Source: Chaetorhynchus papuensis (lineage: Eukaryota > Chordata > Aves > Passeriformes > Rhipiduridae). From it: a DNA stretch of 64,000 nt. Each line of letters opens with the position of its first letter. Positions within the stretch are counted from its first letter, which is position 1. The position numbers were made by a program, and so were the translations under genes. The stretch covers positions 956,408 through 1,020,407 of the forward strand of contig VWYX01000124.1 of assembly GCA_013396525.1 (NCBI GenBank), read 5' to 3'. The notes under the pieces were generated by a model, which saw nothing but the letters and a program-made list of their open reading frames with translations, was not told the DNA's origin and made no database searches. Shown piece by piece: positions 1-13,500 of this stretch.

Positions 1-1434
1 TGCCTTGTCTGTGTTGGTGCTGTGGCGACTCTCCTTACATCTCCTACATAAAAGAGATGAGGAGGTGTGATTCAGTCTGCCCTGAAGACAGTTCAGGGCA
101 AAAGGAATGTGTCAATATTTTTGTCTTTGCTTGATCCTCTGTTTGTCTTGTAGCCTGTCCTAAAGCTACTTTGTAATAGAAGCTGTATGGTTGGGATATG
201 CATACTTTAAATTTCTTTAATAAATTTAGAAAAAATTCTTCATCTTTGTAATGGCCTTCTTAGAGCATTTTGTACCACCTTTTATAGTATCCCATAATGT
301 GCATTGACTTGTTTTTTGCTGTTGTTTTCTATGCACTGCGTACTCTTGAAAAAACTTTACTGTGGGAAGAAATAGTATAAATATCATTCTGAAGTACAAA
401 GGGTTTATATGAATCGTTCCTGCTATAAGTTCTTCTAATCTCTTGGTCTTTTCTGTCTTTCTGTTTCTTGTCTGTCTCTTTTTTTGTTTTTCCTCCTGTT
501 GGTGGGCATTGTGTCTATTTTATGGAGTGCATGGTGACCAACAGAATCTGCATGCATCTTTTAATTTTTTCACATACATAGAAAGTGTTTTTAAATTCCT
601 GGAAATCATACCAATTGCATAATTTCTGCTATTTGTTAACAAGGTGGACAAGATCATGCCTATATTATCTCAAGGACTTAGGTGTGGATTTTTCAATACT
701 AGCATGCTCAAAATGTTCTTTAAGGAACATACTCCGAAAACAAAATAGTTCAAATCTTCAGGTATTGTGGAGATGTGCATAGCATGTTTTAGAGAGATTG
801 TAAAACAGTCATCTGTGTTTTCAGTAAGTCATGGAGAAATTTCATACCTCATTACAAATGTAGGAAAGAGAACAGAGAGACATAGGAGTCTCTTCCTTTG
901 CTGTATGATGTTGAAGCACATCCTTGTGCTTGAGTTACTTCTTGCTGATTGTGCAAGCTCTACTTTGCACCAACTGCATATGAAAAGAAACTTGTCTCTG
1001 CTTTGGACCTTAGTCTCTAAAATTTTGTTGAACTTTTGCTTGGAAGATTCGTGCAGCTGTGAAATACTGTATTTGAGACTTCAAAACACAGAAGAAAACA
1101 ACAGTTATTCTTGCAAAAATCTCAATCTTCTGTTTCCTTAGTTATGCTCAAATACGTAAATATTTATGTATTTGAAACTTGGAAGTACGTACGGAATCTC
1201 AGTGGAGAGGATTTATAAGCTGATGTTTATAGCTTACATATCTGATGTGATGCTGCCTCTTCAGAAATTGTTTAACTTCAACAACTCCAAATATAATTGC
1301 TACACCAAATTTTTATATTCCATATCATCAAAGGAGACAAAAGAAAAGATGCTTATATATTTTTAAGCACTCATGCGGGTTTTTTAAAAGATTGAAATTC
1401 ACTGGCAAAAAAATAAAATGATTTCCTCCTATAG
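1..1434 (+). other. RBM26: RBM26 intron (3' part)
   Basis: AT-rich sequence running into the acceptor TCCTCCTATAG just before the first exon in the window. Open frames here, for example 767-1141, carry no recognisable domain and do not resemble the expected preceding RBM26 exon. I see no upstream exon and no interspersed repeat that I recognise. Confidence 0.75.
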
Positions 1435-1563
1435 GTTTTATCTACTTCTACTGGCTTGACAAAAACTGTGTACAACCCTGCTGCTTTGAAGGCAGCACAG
1501 AAATCTTTGCCTGTTGTTTCCACTTCCGTGCTAGACTCTAATGAAGCACAGAAGAAAAAACAG
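1435..1563 (+). CDS. RBM26: RBM26 coding exon, linker before the coiled coil
   Basis: 129 bases, 43 codons, phase 0 at both ends. Acceptor CCTATAG, donor CAG|GTAAAT. It encodes a Ser/Thr/Ala/Lys-rich linker including LTKTVYNPAALKAAQK and ending NEAQKKKQ, which leads into the basic coiled-coil region of the next exon. No catalytic or metal-binding residues are present. Confidence 0.93.
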
Positions 1564-4500
1564 GTAAATTAAATATGCTTGTTTATAAAATGGTCCTAGG
1601 TTGGGAACTTGTGACCTAGAGATAGAGCACTATGTTTATTCATCTCAAGAACGTAGATGAAACTTGTTGCAAGATTAAATTCACTATGTTTTTTTCCCCT
1701 ACATATTACAAGAAAATTCAGCATTGTTTTGTTATTTTTCAGTGTATGTTCAGGCAGTGTAAGCAGGTTTAAAACTGTAGAAATTCAAAATGTGAAACAC
1801 TTTTTCCTGGAATCAGAATCTACACGTTGAGGTATGATTTGTCTATTGTGAGTGAAAGGGAGTATAGTATAGTCACTGTTCTTCTCTCTGAAACCTTTCT
1901 GGAACTGGCCTTTATTCTCAGTGTATTTTGTGCTTGTGACCAAAATTGTTTCTTTGAGAGAACTGAGAATTTTATGACTGCATTTTGTTGTTTCAAGCTG
2001 TAGTTCTTCTGCACCAATTTTTATTTTTACATAGTGCTAGGCTTTCTCTTTTCTGTTCGTGTTAGAAGGGAAACGCAGCAAAAATGTATTTGGCCTTTAT
2101 AGGTCACTCAGTTATATTTTAGCTTGCTTAGAATTTTAAAGAGAGTCCAGCAAAGCTCCTTTATCAAGTTTATTCTTACCACTTAGAAAAACTAAATCAC
2201 AGGACATTGTCGTACTGTTTTTTAACCACAAATTACAAATACGGTACTAAGTTAGGTCCAAACATAAGTGTTGAAATCAGTATAATTATTAAACAAAGAT
2301 TCTGGTCAAATACTGGTTAACTGCTGTGATTTATGTCTAATATAATTTGAACTAGCAGTCTGTAGCTGCATGTGAGTTTTGCCATTGGTCCAGACTTTAA
2401 AGAAGGTGGGTTTAATTTTGGAATTTCATTTCATATTTGTCCCCTAACACATGTTTTTTAGAATTAGAGCCTTTACCTTTCAAGTTAAGATGCTAAATGC
2501 CTGTAAAATGGCAAAAAACTTGTAATAAAATTGTTGACTCATCATAACAGCTGTAGAGGTTTTCCTGAGAAAAGGCACTGAAGATGTGCCTCAGTGATTG
2601 GCTTTTTTTTCATGTGATCTTGTGCTCCTTCCTGCCTTCAGAGATTTCTGTTACAATATACTAGTACTTGTGGAAAAACATGATTTTGTGGGACTCACTC
2701 CCTTCTTTTCCTCCTGTCTCCCTAGCTTTTTTTGCATTCATCCCCTTATCTTACCTTCCTTTCCCTTCAGAAAAATGATTGCACACTATTGAAAAACTAA
2801 CATTTCACGCAGCAGAATTTGTCAGTATTTGGGAAGACACACGGAAACTTGATTACTATTTCTTTTTCTATGGCTGTTGTGCATTTACAGTCTTCTTGTG
2901 CATTTTTAGTCTTTGTATAAGATACTCCTCTTGCAGTCTGATCCCAGTTGATCATCCTCTGCCTCTCCTCTGCTATTCCATTAAGAATGTTGATATCAAA
3001 GCTCTTAAGGGTGTTCTGCTGTCTAAGACTTCTGTATTTGAGAGCAAGAAGCAACTGCTTTCTCACAAGCACCATTAGTAGGCGCTGAGCACAGCAGGGG
3101 TGGCATCTCCTCCTGCTTCTCATTCCGAGTGCAATAATGTCACTTACTGATCAGTTTCAGTTCATTTCGATTTGCCCATTGCCTGTCAAGCTTCTGTGTT
3201 GGCAGATGGAGTAACTGTACTTGGCAGTTCCCAGTTAGAGCACTCAGACACAAAAGAGGTGCTTTTCTTTGGGTGATACTTCAGGTTTAGAAAATAGAAT
3301 GTGTTTTCTCTTTACTTGTAAGAGTTTTGGAGACTGTGTTTTAATTGATGGACTTGATATACAGTTGCTTTCATGATAATTGTGCTTGCACATTTAAACG
3401 CTTGCATGCTGTATCTCTTGAGGTAGTGTAATATGTTGCCTTTCAGCTTTCAGTGGAGTTGTGTAAGGTGTTACTTTGTACGTGAGCAGTAACAACCTCT
3501 TCCCAGCACAGATCTATCTAAATAAGATAATTAGATCTTTCTTTAATTTGGTGATGTATTGTTTTCCAAAATATAGTTGGAAAAATTAGTACCTTGCATT
3601 TTCTGTGACTGATTTTTTTCCCTGTTATTGTAAGTTTCTACTGTGTAGTTGCCAGGTATAGTATATTATTCTGGCATTATGTTTCAAAGTCTAGAAACTT
3701 TCTGTAATCTTTTTATGCTTCTAGGAAGCATTGCGACTTCAACAAGATGTGAGGAAAAAGAAGCAAGAAATCTTGGAGAAGCACATTGAAACACAGAAGG
3801 TAAAATATTAGCATTAAGACAGTCACCAATTCAGTTGTAAGATCTCAGTTCAATGTAAAATATGTCAGAATTTGTAAGAATGAACAAAAAAAAAGGGCCT
3901 GTAAAATAAACATTCTCTTAGAAGGACATTATCATATTAATTTAAGTTTATAGTTTTAATCTAACTTGTCCTGTTAGTTCACTTAAAAAAAACCCTACAA
4001 GCTTATGCATTTATATCCAATTTTAGTTGATATTGTCTCATTTGGGAGCAAAATGCGTATGTTTGGGAGAAGGGAAGGCCTAAGGTCTGTTTGACAAGAG
4101 CAGGTGAGAATGATGTAGAAAATTACACTTGACTGCACTTAGGCTTAGGAAGAGGAAAAAAGCCAAAATATCATTTAAGTTGAATAAAATTTTGAAATAA
4201 TTCAAGTGTGTTGAGCAAATCTGTCCAAATGAATTGGAAATACCAGTTGTTCATTAGGAAACAAATCAGAGATTCAAACAAAGATTTTACTTAAATACAA
4301 TCTGTTAAAATCCTATGTGTTGATTTGTGGGTCGCAGCAAAAGAACTGCAGTATTTTTTTTTTTTTTCCATTAATTATAATAACCACTGGAAAACAGATC
4401 TGTAATAGTAGTTGCTGAGTAAAAAGACTTTTTTTTTCTGAACTGGACAGATGCTGATTTCAAAGCTGGAGAAGAATAAAGCCATGAAGTCTGAAGACAA

Positions 4501-7500
4501 AGCAGAAATCATGAAAACACTGGAAATTTTGACTAATAGCATTACCAAGTTAAAGGATGAATTAAAAGGTGTATCACCAGCAGGAGGGACTCCTTTAAAA
4601 AGCATGAAGACTAAAACTCAGGTACTCAAGTTCTGATCAGCTTTTTAATAGATGAATTCATGTTTGTTGCAGAAGAATAAAAATATGTAGTCCCATCAGC
4701 AGTATTCAGAACCCTAACTGGCTTAATTTTTAAGTCCCCTTTGAAGTGAGATTCGTTTTGCCTTCTTTTCAAAGGAACATAGTTAATTTCAAAACCATGC
4801 TGTTGTCTAAAAGCTGTATTTGCTGTTGCACAGATACTGCATCATTTGTGATGTCACTGAAATGTTTGGGTGCTGCTTCTTCCATTAAAAAGAAGAAAAC
4901 AGAGGTTTCACTTTGGATCAGAACTTCAGATTAAATTTTCATCGTCACATAAATCTTTCCCTGCACTTCAGTGGTTGCAGTGAACATATCTTAATTGGGG
5001 TTCAGAGATAACATTCAGTTTCATATATGTTTTCTGAACTTTAGTAATTTTTTTAAGATACTGTGTCCTGGAGGGTAACTTCGGGTGCATCAGAGACCAG
5101 TCTTTTGTTAGCAAAGGTCTTGTTACTTTCCTGTGTTTTTTCCACTGTGGTCTGAACAGGACTACCATTTGTGCTTTTGCATTATGACATTGTAATAAAT
5201 TTAGATGCTTTTTCTCTGTACTGATTATAGGTTTTGTATTCATAGTTGTACTGCTTTTTTTTAAATTCCTTTTATCTCATCATCATAACCATATAATCTT
5301 GAATTTTTATTGTATGTATCTTTAGAAAACATTAGCTTTTGCTTGGTTTGTTTTTGAAGGTGGAAACCCAGTGTAACGAGCAGTATACCTGCAAAGTTAC
5401 AGCTTTTTATTGAACAGTTGTTCCCTTAGTAGGGAATGTGAACTGTGGAACTTAATAATTTATCATAACAATTTCTTAGATGCAGAAAGAGCTACTAGAT
5501 ACTGAACTGGATTTATACAAGAAGATGCAAGCTGGGGAGGAAGTTACTGAATTAAGACGAAAATATACAGAACTACAGCTGGAAGTATGTTTGTCTCTTC
5601 TTTTGTAGCAATTAACTTTTAATCAAATATTTTCCTTTATGTTTATTAGCTTGTGTATTGTATTATGAACTGTTTTCATCCAGAGAATAGTATTAAGTTG
5701 CACGTAGATGGAGACATGTAGCAATAATATTTTAAAAAACCAGTTTCGCTACTTTAGTGGAATTCAGAAGTAGTGTTGTCCTTAATTGTGATTTCTAATC
5801 TGTTAAATGCTGTAACTATTTAGATTGCATGATATTTTAAAGATTTGTGGTAGTAATGCTTTCTTGAGAACATGAAGTGTGTTTAAATTGTTGCCTGAAG
5901 GTCGTGCTGTGTTTGACACAGAAGAGTTAAAAAAATACTGCCTGATCTTTTATTGTTAAGTGTTAGCATCCTCTTAATAAGATTAATCAAAAAGCCTGAG
6001 GTGCCAAAAGTAATACTATTACAGCGTTGGTTTCAAGAGGATAACTTAAAAAAAGCAAATACGGTGTTTCAAGAAGTATTCAATGTATAGAAACACAATT
6101 TTTTCTTCAAGTACTTTCTTTTTAAAAAAAAAATGGAAATGGCCATACAAAATTCTCTATGTGTGTCTAATTTTGCGAAATTATGAATGCTGTGGGTGTT
6201 ATTCTGTGTTACAGTGCACTTTGTTACCTATGATTGTGTAATATCTGCTTAAATCACTTGATAATCTTATCTCTTTTTACTGTTAAGCAGGGCTGCTGTT
6301 TGGCTTAAATCGCTCTTGTCTTAATGAAGTGTGGTCATGTCTTGTGTATAACTGCATATGAATGCAGGGCACATACGTGCGGCGAAGTTGCATTAAAACC
6401 TTACTTTTAAACTAAGTTCTTACGCAGCTTTGGTAATTGTGAAAATAGGTTTGCTAATAAACCAAGCCAATAGAGATGACACAAAAGCTTATGTTAACAG
6501 TATATTTTCTGATGGTGAGTAGTGCTTTATAAGTGTACTGAAAGCTTGTTTATAAATTCTACCTTTCAGAAAATATGTGAATTGAATGACGTGTAAAATA
6601 GGAATAGAAGAGTAGGTGCACATTCAGGAAGAAGTTACATCATAGTAGAGTGCACCAGTCCTACTCCATCTCTCATAAAGTCTCTTAGTATTTTGAGTTG
6701 GAAAAAAAGAGTTCTTTCAGGACAGTAATATTTAAATTAATTTTCTGAAGCCTTTAGCAAATACCGGCAGAAGTACATGGAGAAAAACAGGATCATTGGT
6801 GATGCACACTTATATGTTTCATGGAACAGCATGAAATATATCCCTTGTACAAATTACAAGAGATATATGGGGGTTTTCCCCTTGATTTTTGTTTGATTCT
6901 TTAGTATTCTTAAAAATTCTTGCAAAACAGTTTATTCACACATTGTGCTTGTGACTTTGACTCCCACAGTATTTTATGTGTTGCTTCTTTGACTCATAAC
7001 CTGTTTTTCTGTTCCAGGTGACCCTGACTTTACTGAAAGAAAATCCAAATAGCTTACAGCTTGTTTGTTCAGTCAGCATACCCCAAATCATTCATTTAAA
7101 CATCTTAAAATGTTTGAAAAACCCGAACAAAGAACAAAACAAAACTAAAAAAAAACAAACGCAAACCCCTCAGGACTCTGCTTATAAAAAAATAAAAAGC
7201 AAACTAGATACTATTGTAAAATTATCTGAAGAATTTAATGTAAGAAAGCTGTAAGAGATTGATCTCCTCATGCATGGTGTCACTGACATGCATTAAAGTA
7301 GTGCCATTACTGTTTGAGTTGTAAATACTGTAGGATTTATTAAAAACGTGATAATTTCATTTATTTGATTCGTATGGCAGATCTATTTAGATGTGAAAAG
7401 ATTTTTTTTTCCTGTTATAACCATTGAGATTAGATACTTGTAAGTGGGCTCTTGAACCCTAGAGTACCTTTTGCAAATTATTTTTTAAATTACTGTCACT

Positions 7501-10500
7501 GTCATTGGCCTTTTGATTGTTCTTGAAGAGTGTATGCCAGTTCTTTAGAAGGGATACACAGGTACTGTGGGAATGGATATTATTGAGTATCTGCAGCCAA
7601 GTGTTCAGTGAATATTTTGTCTTGGGAGGTGCCTCTTAGAAGCCTTTGTTTCACATCTCACGGTTCTATGGCCAAAAGCTCTTGAGGGTGTGTTAATTCT
7701 GGTCCGAATAAGTCTTGCCTGAACTTCAGAGACAAATTGATAAACAAAGTAAAGAGACAAATTAAGTAGTTAGACACCATATCACGAAATTTTGATAATG
7801 AAATTTCAGTTGTACTGCAATTTCTTCTTCCTATGAGGAGATAATCTTCACAGATAAGGGCTCTTTTGATACCTGGTTCTTGTTTCCTATTTCCATCCTA
7901 TTATTGATCTGGTAATAATTAATTTTTAGTTAATTAGCTTTTGAATGTTATTTAAATGTTCGCCTTTTGTTATTTTAAGACCTACAAGCTGCTTTTTCTG
8001 GGGCTTTCTTGGGGATGTTTTTTTAGGAAACATCAGAATATGTGTTTGTTAATTCTGTCAATGTATTTAGAGTGTGGATTTTAATCTGTCAATATGTTAC
8101 ATATAAACATCTTAGGCTGCCAAGCGAGGGATTCTTTCTTCGGTTCGCGGTAGAGGGGTTCACGCGAGAGGCCGGGGTGCATCGCGTAGCAGAGGCAGAG
8201 GAATACGAGGCCGGGGCAGAGGCAGAGGAGTTCCTGTGCACGCAGTGGTGGATCATCGGCCCCGGGCCTTGGAAATCTCCGCGTTTACCGAGAGCGACAG
8301 AGAAGATCTTCTGCCTCATTTTGCGGTATGTCACAATTTCACTTTTTTTTTTTTCCTTTGGATAACGTTTGTTTATCGAGTGACTTGTTTTCTCTTGATT
8401 CAGTTCGTCTGGAAATATTATGTAGGAATGAATCTTTAGCATGATATGCAGAGGATGCATTAGGAAAAGGTAAAATAGGAAAACTACACTATTGCTTCCA
8501 CTAGTTATACCTGTAATCGCATACCATTTACAAGGCTGGGGTTTTTTTCGTAAAAAGAAAGAAAAATGGCTTGTAATACTTACTTGCTTAGGATACATGT
8601 AAGTTTTTTTCATATTTTTAGGTATAGAAAGGTAAAATAACTGAAGGGATGGTAAGAACAAAGATTGATTTATTGCCACATTTTCAGTACCTGAAGTATG
8701 TTTATCTTTGTTGAAGTATCTTAACTAATGAAAATTTTCTTTGAATGTTTTTAGTACTCTTGCCCAACTTTCTGAATTTAGGAGTCAAGAGTGAAAATTG
8801 TGCAGTTATATGTAGATCTTGAAAAGGCATCCGAACATTTGTCTTTTTATGTACTTAGGCTTAAGAAGTCAGAGCTTTTTCTACTTTTTTTTCTTTTCTG
8901 TTTTCAGTCAAAAAAATTATAAAGGGACATACATAATTTTTAGCAAATTTTTCTTTGCAAATATAATAGTGAAAAATCGACATAAATTTATAAAAGCCCT
9001 TATCCTCCATTTAAAAAAAAGTATAATAAAAGCGTTTGTTTATTTTGTGGAAAAAATACTAAGAATATAATGTGACTCTCCATCTGTGCCACCCTCCCCC
9101 TTGTTTGTTTGGAGGGTTTTCCCCCAACATTTAATTGCAGTGATCCTCTCTGAAAGGAGAAGTCCAGGAGCCAGTTAGTCCACTAAATTCTATTCCAGAC
9201 AGTGTACTTAATATTTCCTGTCAGGCAGTTGTACAAGAGGATTAAAAAAAAAAAAAAATCCAACAAGGACCTGTCTCTCTTTTCACAGGAAACTTACTAT
9301 CTTTAACAAGCCAAAGTATTCATTAAAAAGAAACTTAGTAACATGAACAAATAAAATCTCATTCACAGTGTTAGTAGGATAACACTGAGAAAAAAATTAA
9401 TTATTTAATTTTGCAGGTTGCAAGTTTGCTGTTTTAAACTTGCTCCAAATTCTACTGGAAATACTCTGAGCTGTATTTCTATTTCTGTGATATGATACCC
9501 CAACTCTATGCACATCAGTGCAGTCCACTTGCACAGATGTGGTTTTTTTGTTGGTCTTTGCAGCTTACAGTAATGGCAACATCAAAGGTAGCAGTACCAT
9601 AGTGGCCATTAGTGGAAGGGATGGGTCATGTTATTAAGATGTTGAAATATAGTTAAGTTTTGAAACTTTTTCTACAGTTCTTGACTCTTAAGAAATATTT
9701 TTGTGGAAGAGTTTCATAATAGGCTAATGGAATCATCTCAGGATCCCTTCTTCCTAATCAAAAGAGAAATACTGAAGCAGAACAACCTCTTTCTATCATA
9801 GTTTTACCTCATACCTGTAGGAATTGGGAAATCTGCAGACAAAAGCACTTTGGTGTTTTAGAAATGGAAGTACAAGTAACTGTATTCTTGGCTAAGACAA
9901 GTACTCTGGCATTAAGACTGTGAAATATACACTGTTCTAATTTTCTACCTTTTTATTGAGGGGGTTTGATTTAGGACTGCAGTTTTAGAGGTGGAGAACT
10001 ATTTTACTAAACTTGTTTCAAAATTTATTTATCAAAAGCAATATGGTGAAATTGAAGATTGCCAGATAGATGACTCTTCTCTCCATGCGGTGATTACTTT
10101 TAAAACAAGAGCAGAAGCTGAAGCTGTGAGTATAGTCTTTCTTGAAAATACACTGCAGCATTGAACTACTCTCTGGTTATGTTACACTTCTATATTTGAT
10201 TAAATGTAATACTGCTAGCTATTTTAAATCTATTGACACAAAAGTTTAAATTAAACAAAAATGTCAGAACTGTATAGTACTGAAATAGTTAGGAATTTAA
10301 GAAGTTCATAGCAGAGTGAAGCGTAGGATGTATGAGGGAAATCAAGAGAAACATTTAGGAATTAATTGATAGATGTCTTGGTTGATCTTCGTTTAATTGC
10401 CAGGTTTTTTCACCTGAAGACTTGGTACCCTCATAGTCTTCCTGAAATTTCACTGACATCCTGCAGAGTGAACCTATATATTTATTTTAGGATTGATTTG

Positions 10501-13500
10501 GTTTACCTTTGTCTGAAAACCTGTGGTAGTGTGAATGGGATTTGATCTGATTCTTTTTCCCCCCTTTTTAGCATATTTTTAAGAAATTTATGAAATTACA
10601 GAAGCATAGAATTGCAGAAGTAACTTTTAGAAATCCAAATCCAGAGTTGACTTGCACTATAATTTAGTATCATTACACATGGATCATTAGGACTTTATAC
10701 ATTTGGCTCAGCAGGACTCCTGCCTTACTTGGTCCCTGGTATAGGCATTATGTGATCCTGAACAAAACAATGAATATAGTTGTTCTGCAAATGATTTTGT
10801 TTTCTTTAAAATCCTTGTGTCACTGTTGGGAGGGAGTATTCCTGAAAATAAGAGGGACTCCAGAAAGAATGGATTCATATTTACAGTATGCTTGTATAGA
10901 AAGATTTCATTTTATGTTTATATTTTGCACAAGTTTTATCTTGCGGAGTTTTCCTGAACACAGTTTTCATACCTGGCCAGGCTGTTCTCTTGTTCATCTT
11001 GAGACACCAGTGACCTGATTGACAGACATAACTGCTATTTACAATGCAGATTAAGCCACTGAGGTCAATAGTTTTGAACACTTAGAGTATCATTTATGGT
11101 TAGATATTTTGAGATTCATATGCCAAAGATGTTTTACAAAAACACAGAATTCTGTTTTGTTTGTGAAACTCTTAACTATAGCAATGATGAGCACTAACTG
11201 TATGGAGGTAGTATTTATTTTGTAAAAAAGGAGGTACAATTAATGGTACATGGTGTATTCTGACTGATAGGGTGAAACAGTATTGTACAGCTGTATTGAA
11301 GGAGCACAGATCAACAGTGAACAAAAGTTTTGTTTGGAGATAAAAGCTGTTGTAATTAATATACTCCCAAATGAATTGAATTGAAGTTGGGATTTTAGTT
11401 TTGATGCTTCCTGGTATTGGGTACTTCTTTATGCAGCTTCATATTCTTTGACATTGTAGTTTACATAAGAAATACTCTTTAAGTATAGAGAGAAATTTCT
11501 ACTCCCCTGAAAAGAAAAATAGGTCACCTAGAACAATAATCTGCTTTTATGGACTGTCCAGATAAAGTCTTTACTTCTCCCAGATGGAGTATGATTCATT
11601 GCAAGGATCTATTCAGTATCTGACTACAGATGCTTCTTTATCAGCAAAATACATATTAGAACATGTTTTGCCTAAAAATTGGCATGGAACATCTTCCCTG
11701 CTTTTGCTAAATTTCTATATCTAAAAAGCAGGGAATGGTAGTATTTTGAACCAAAGATAGAATTATAGGGACAAGAAGAAGAAGCACCTGAAAAGGAAGG
11801 TAACACAGAACAAAGATGTGGACGGGGGAGAAAACATACATGTGGTGGTAAGGTTGAAGTCAGCATTATGTACGTCTTTTTTTTTTTTTTTTTTTAACTA
11901 TTTGCGAATGCATTTCAGTGCATTTAAAAAGCAGTATGTTTTTCCTCAATCACTCTCAAGTAGAATAGGTGGAGTTTTCAAGGTGAAGTTCAGAATATGC
12001 TTCAGAAAGTGGGGGATACTTTAGATGGATCAGGATTCATGATCAGAGTTTGAGATGTCCACATTCTAGTGAGCATTAAAACTTTCAATTGTCAAACAAC
12101 TTTGGGTATTATTTCACCTTCATTATTAAATGAAAATTTTATGTAAATAGGGTTCCATCAAATCTGGGAAAACCTGTATTTTCTTTAAGATATGCTTAAA
12201 TATGTTTCCATTGGAATATCTGTGTTTACAACTAAAACAGACTTTAAGGCTTGCAATTTGTAGAAGGTAATCATTAAAAACCTCTGCTGAGACGAATTGT
12301 GAAGTAAATGCAGCTAATATTTTAGCTTCTTAAATGAAAATAGGCCTAGTCTTTATGAGCCTGGAAGGAAGAGGAAGATTCCCTGTTGTAAAATGTTGCA
12401 TTTTTATGTAGTAGTAATTTCTTCCAAAGATTACAAGTTATTTCTGGACCTAAATGTCACATATAAGTACTTTTAAAAATTCTAGTTGTGTGACATTGTG
12501 ATGAGACCATGGACAAAAAGCTCCTGAGCTGCATTTTAATAAGCATAGAATCTTTTAAATTTATCATAAATTTATATGTACAGATTTAAAATTTATACCT
12601 GGGGACTTTAATATCACACAATTCATGTTCAGATGTCATTGAACATGTAATTGTTTCTACATTTCACATTATGCTGTACTTTCAGATTGTACTATAAATC
12701 TTTTGTGACCATGACGGTTATTTCGGAATGTTGCTAACGCTGATTTATGCTCATTCATGTTACTTTAATTTGAACATAGTATTTCCAAAGCATCCACTTA
12801 ATGTAGCTGGTACTTAGAAAGACATGAATATCCCATAAGTTAAAAATTTTTACATTTCAATTACAACAGCTTTACAGGAAGTGGAACGTTTTCCAGTAGA
12901 TTAAATTGAAATCACAAAGGGGCTTTTTTTTAGTTGTTTAGTTGTTGGATTTTTTAAAATGTATTAAATCATTTGTGGGACGTCTTACTTTCCCCAGTAA
13001 GTTATGCAATTACAGTTTTGTGTCTGTCTTTCAAAGGTGAGGAACCCAGCAAAATAGTACTAAAAAATAGGAAGGTGTTGGTTCAGTATGTTACCCACAT
13101 CACCAAATGATCTATAGTTTTTCAAGCTTATTTTCTTCTGAATGTATTTTCATCATTTTCCTCAAAGGATGTATGAATTCCATGAGTAGCGAATGAAGTA
13201 GTTTCATTTAACCTGTTAACAGTAATTCAGTATGAATGTAACACAACTTAGACTTTCTTTTGTAAAGTCACATGTAACTAAGATGGTTAAACTCATTTTA
13301 GGCTGCAATTCATGGATCTCGTTTCAAAGGACAGGAGCTAAAGTTGGCATGGAACAAGCCTGTTGCTAGTATGTCAGCTGTTGAAACAGAAGAAGCTGAA
13401 CCTGATGAAGAAGAAGTAAGCTTGCTTTTTTCTTTACTTTTTGTTTTAAGTTTTCTTTTTTAATTTGAAATAATACAGCTTTTTCAAAAAGAAAATTTAT

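Noticed and set aside
767..1141. 124-codon plus-strand frame in the first intron
   Set aside because: No domain, no splice-compatible link to the RBM26 exons, Cys/Leu-rich as expected from T-rich intronic sequence.
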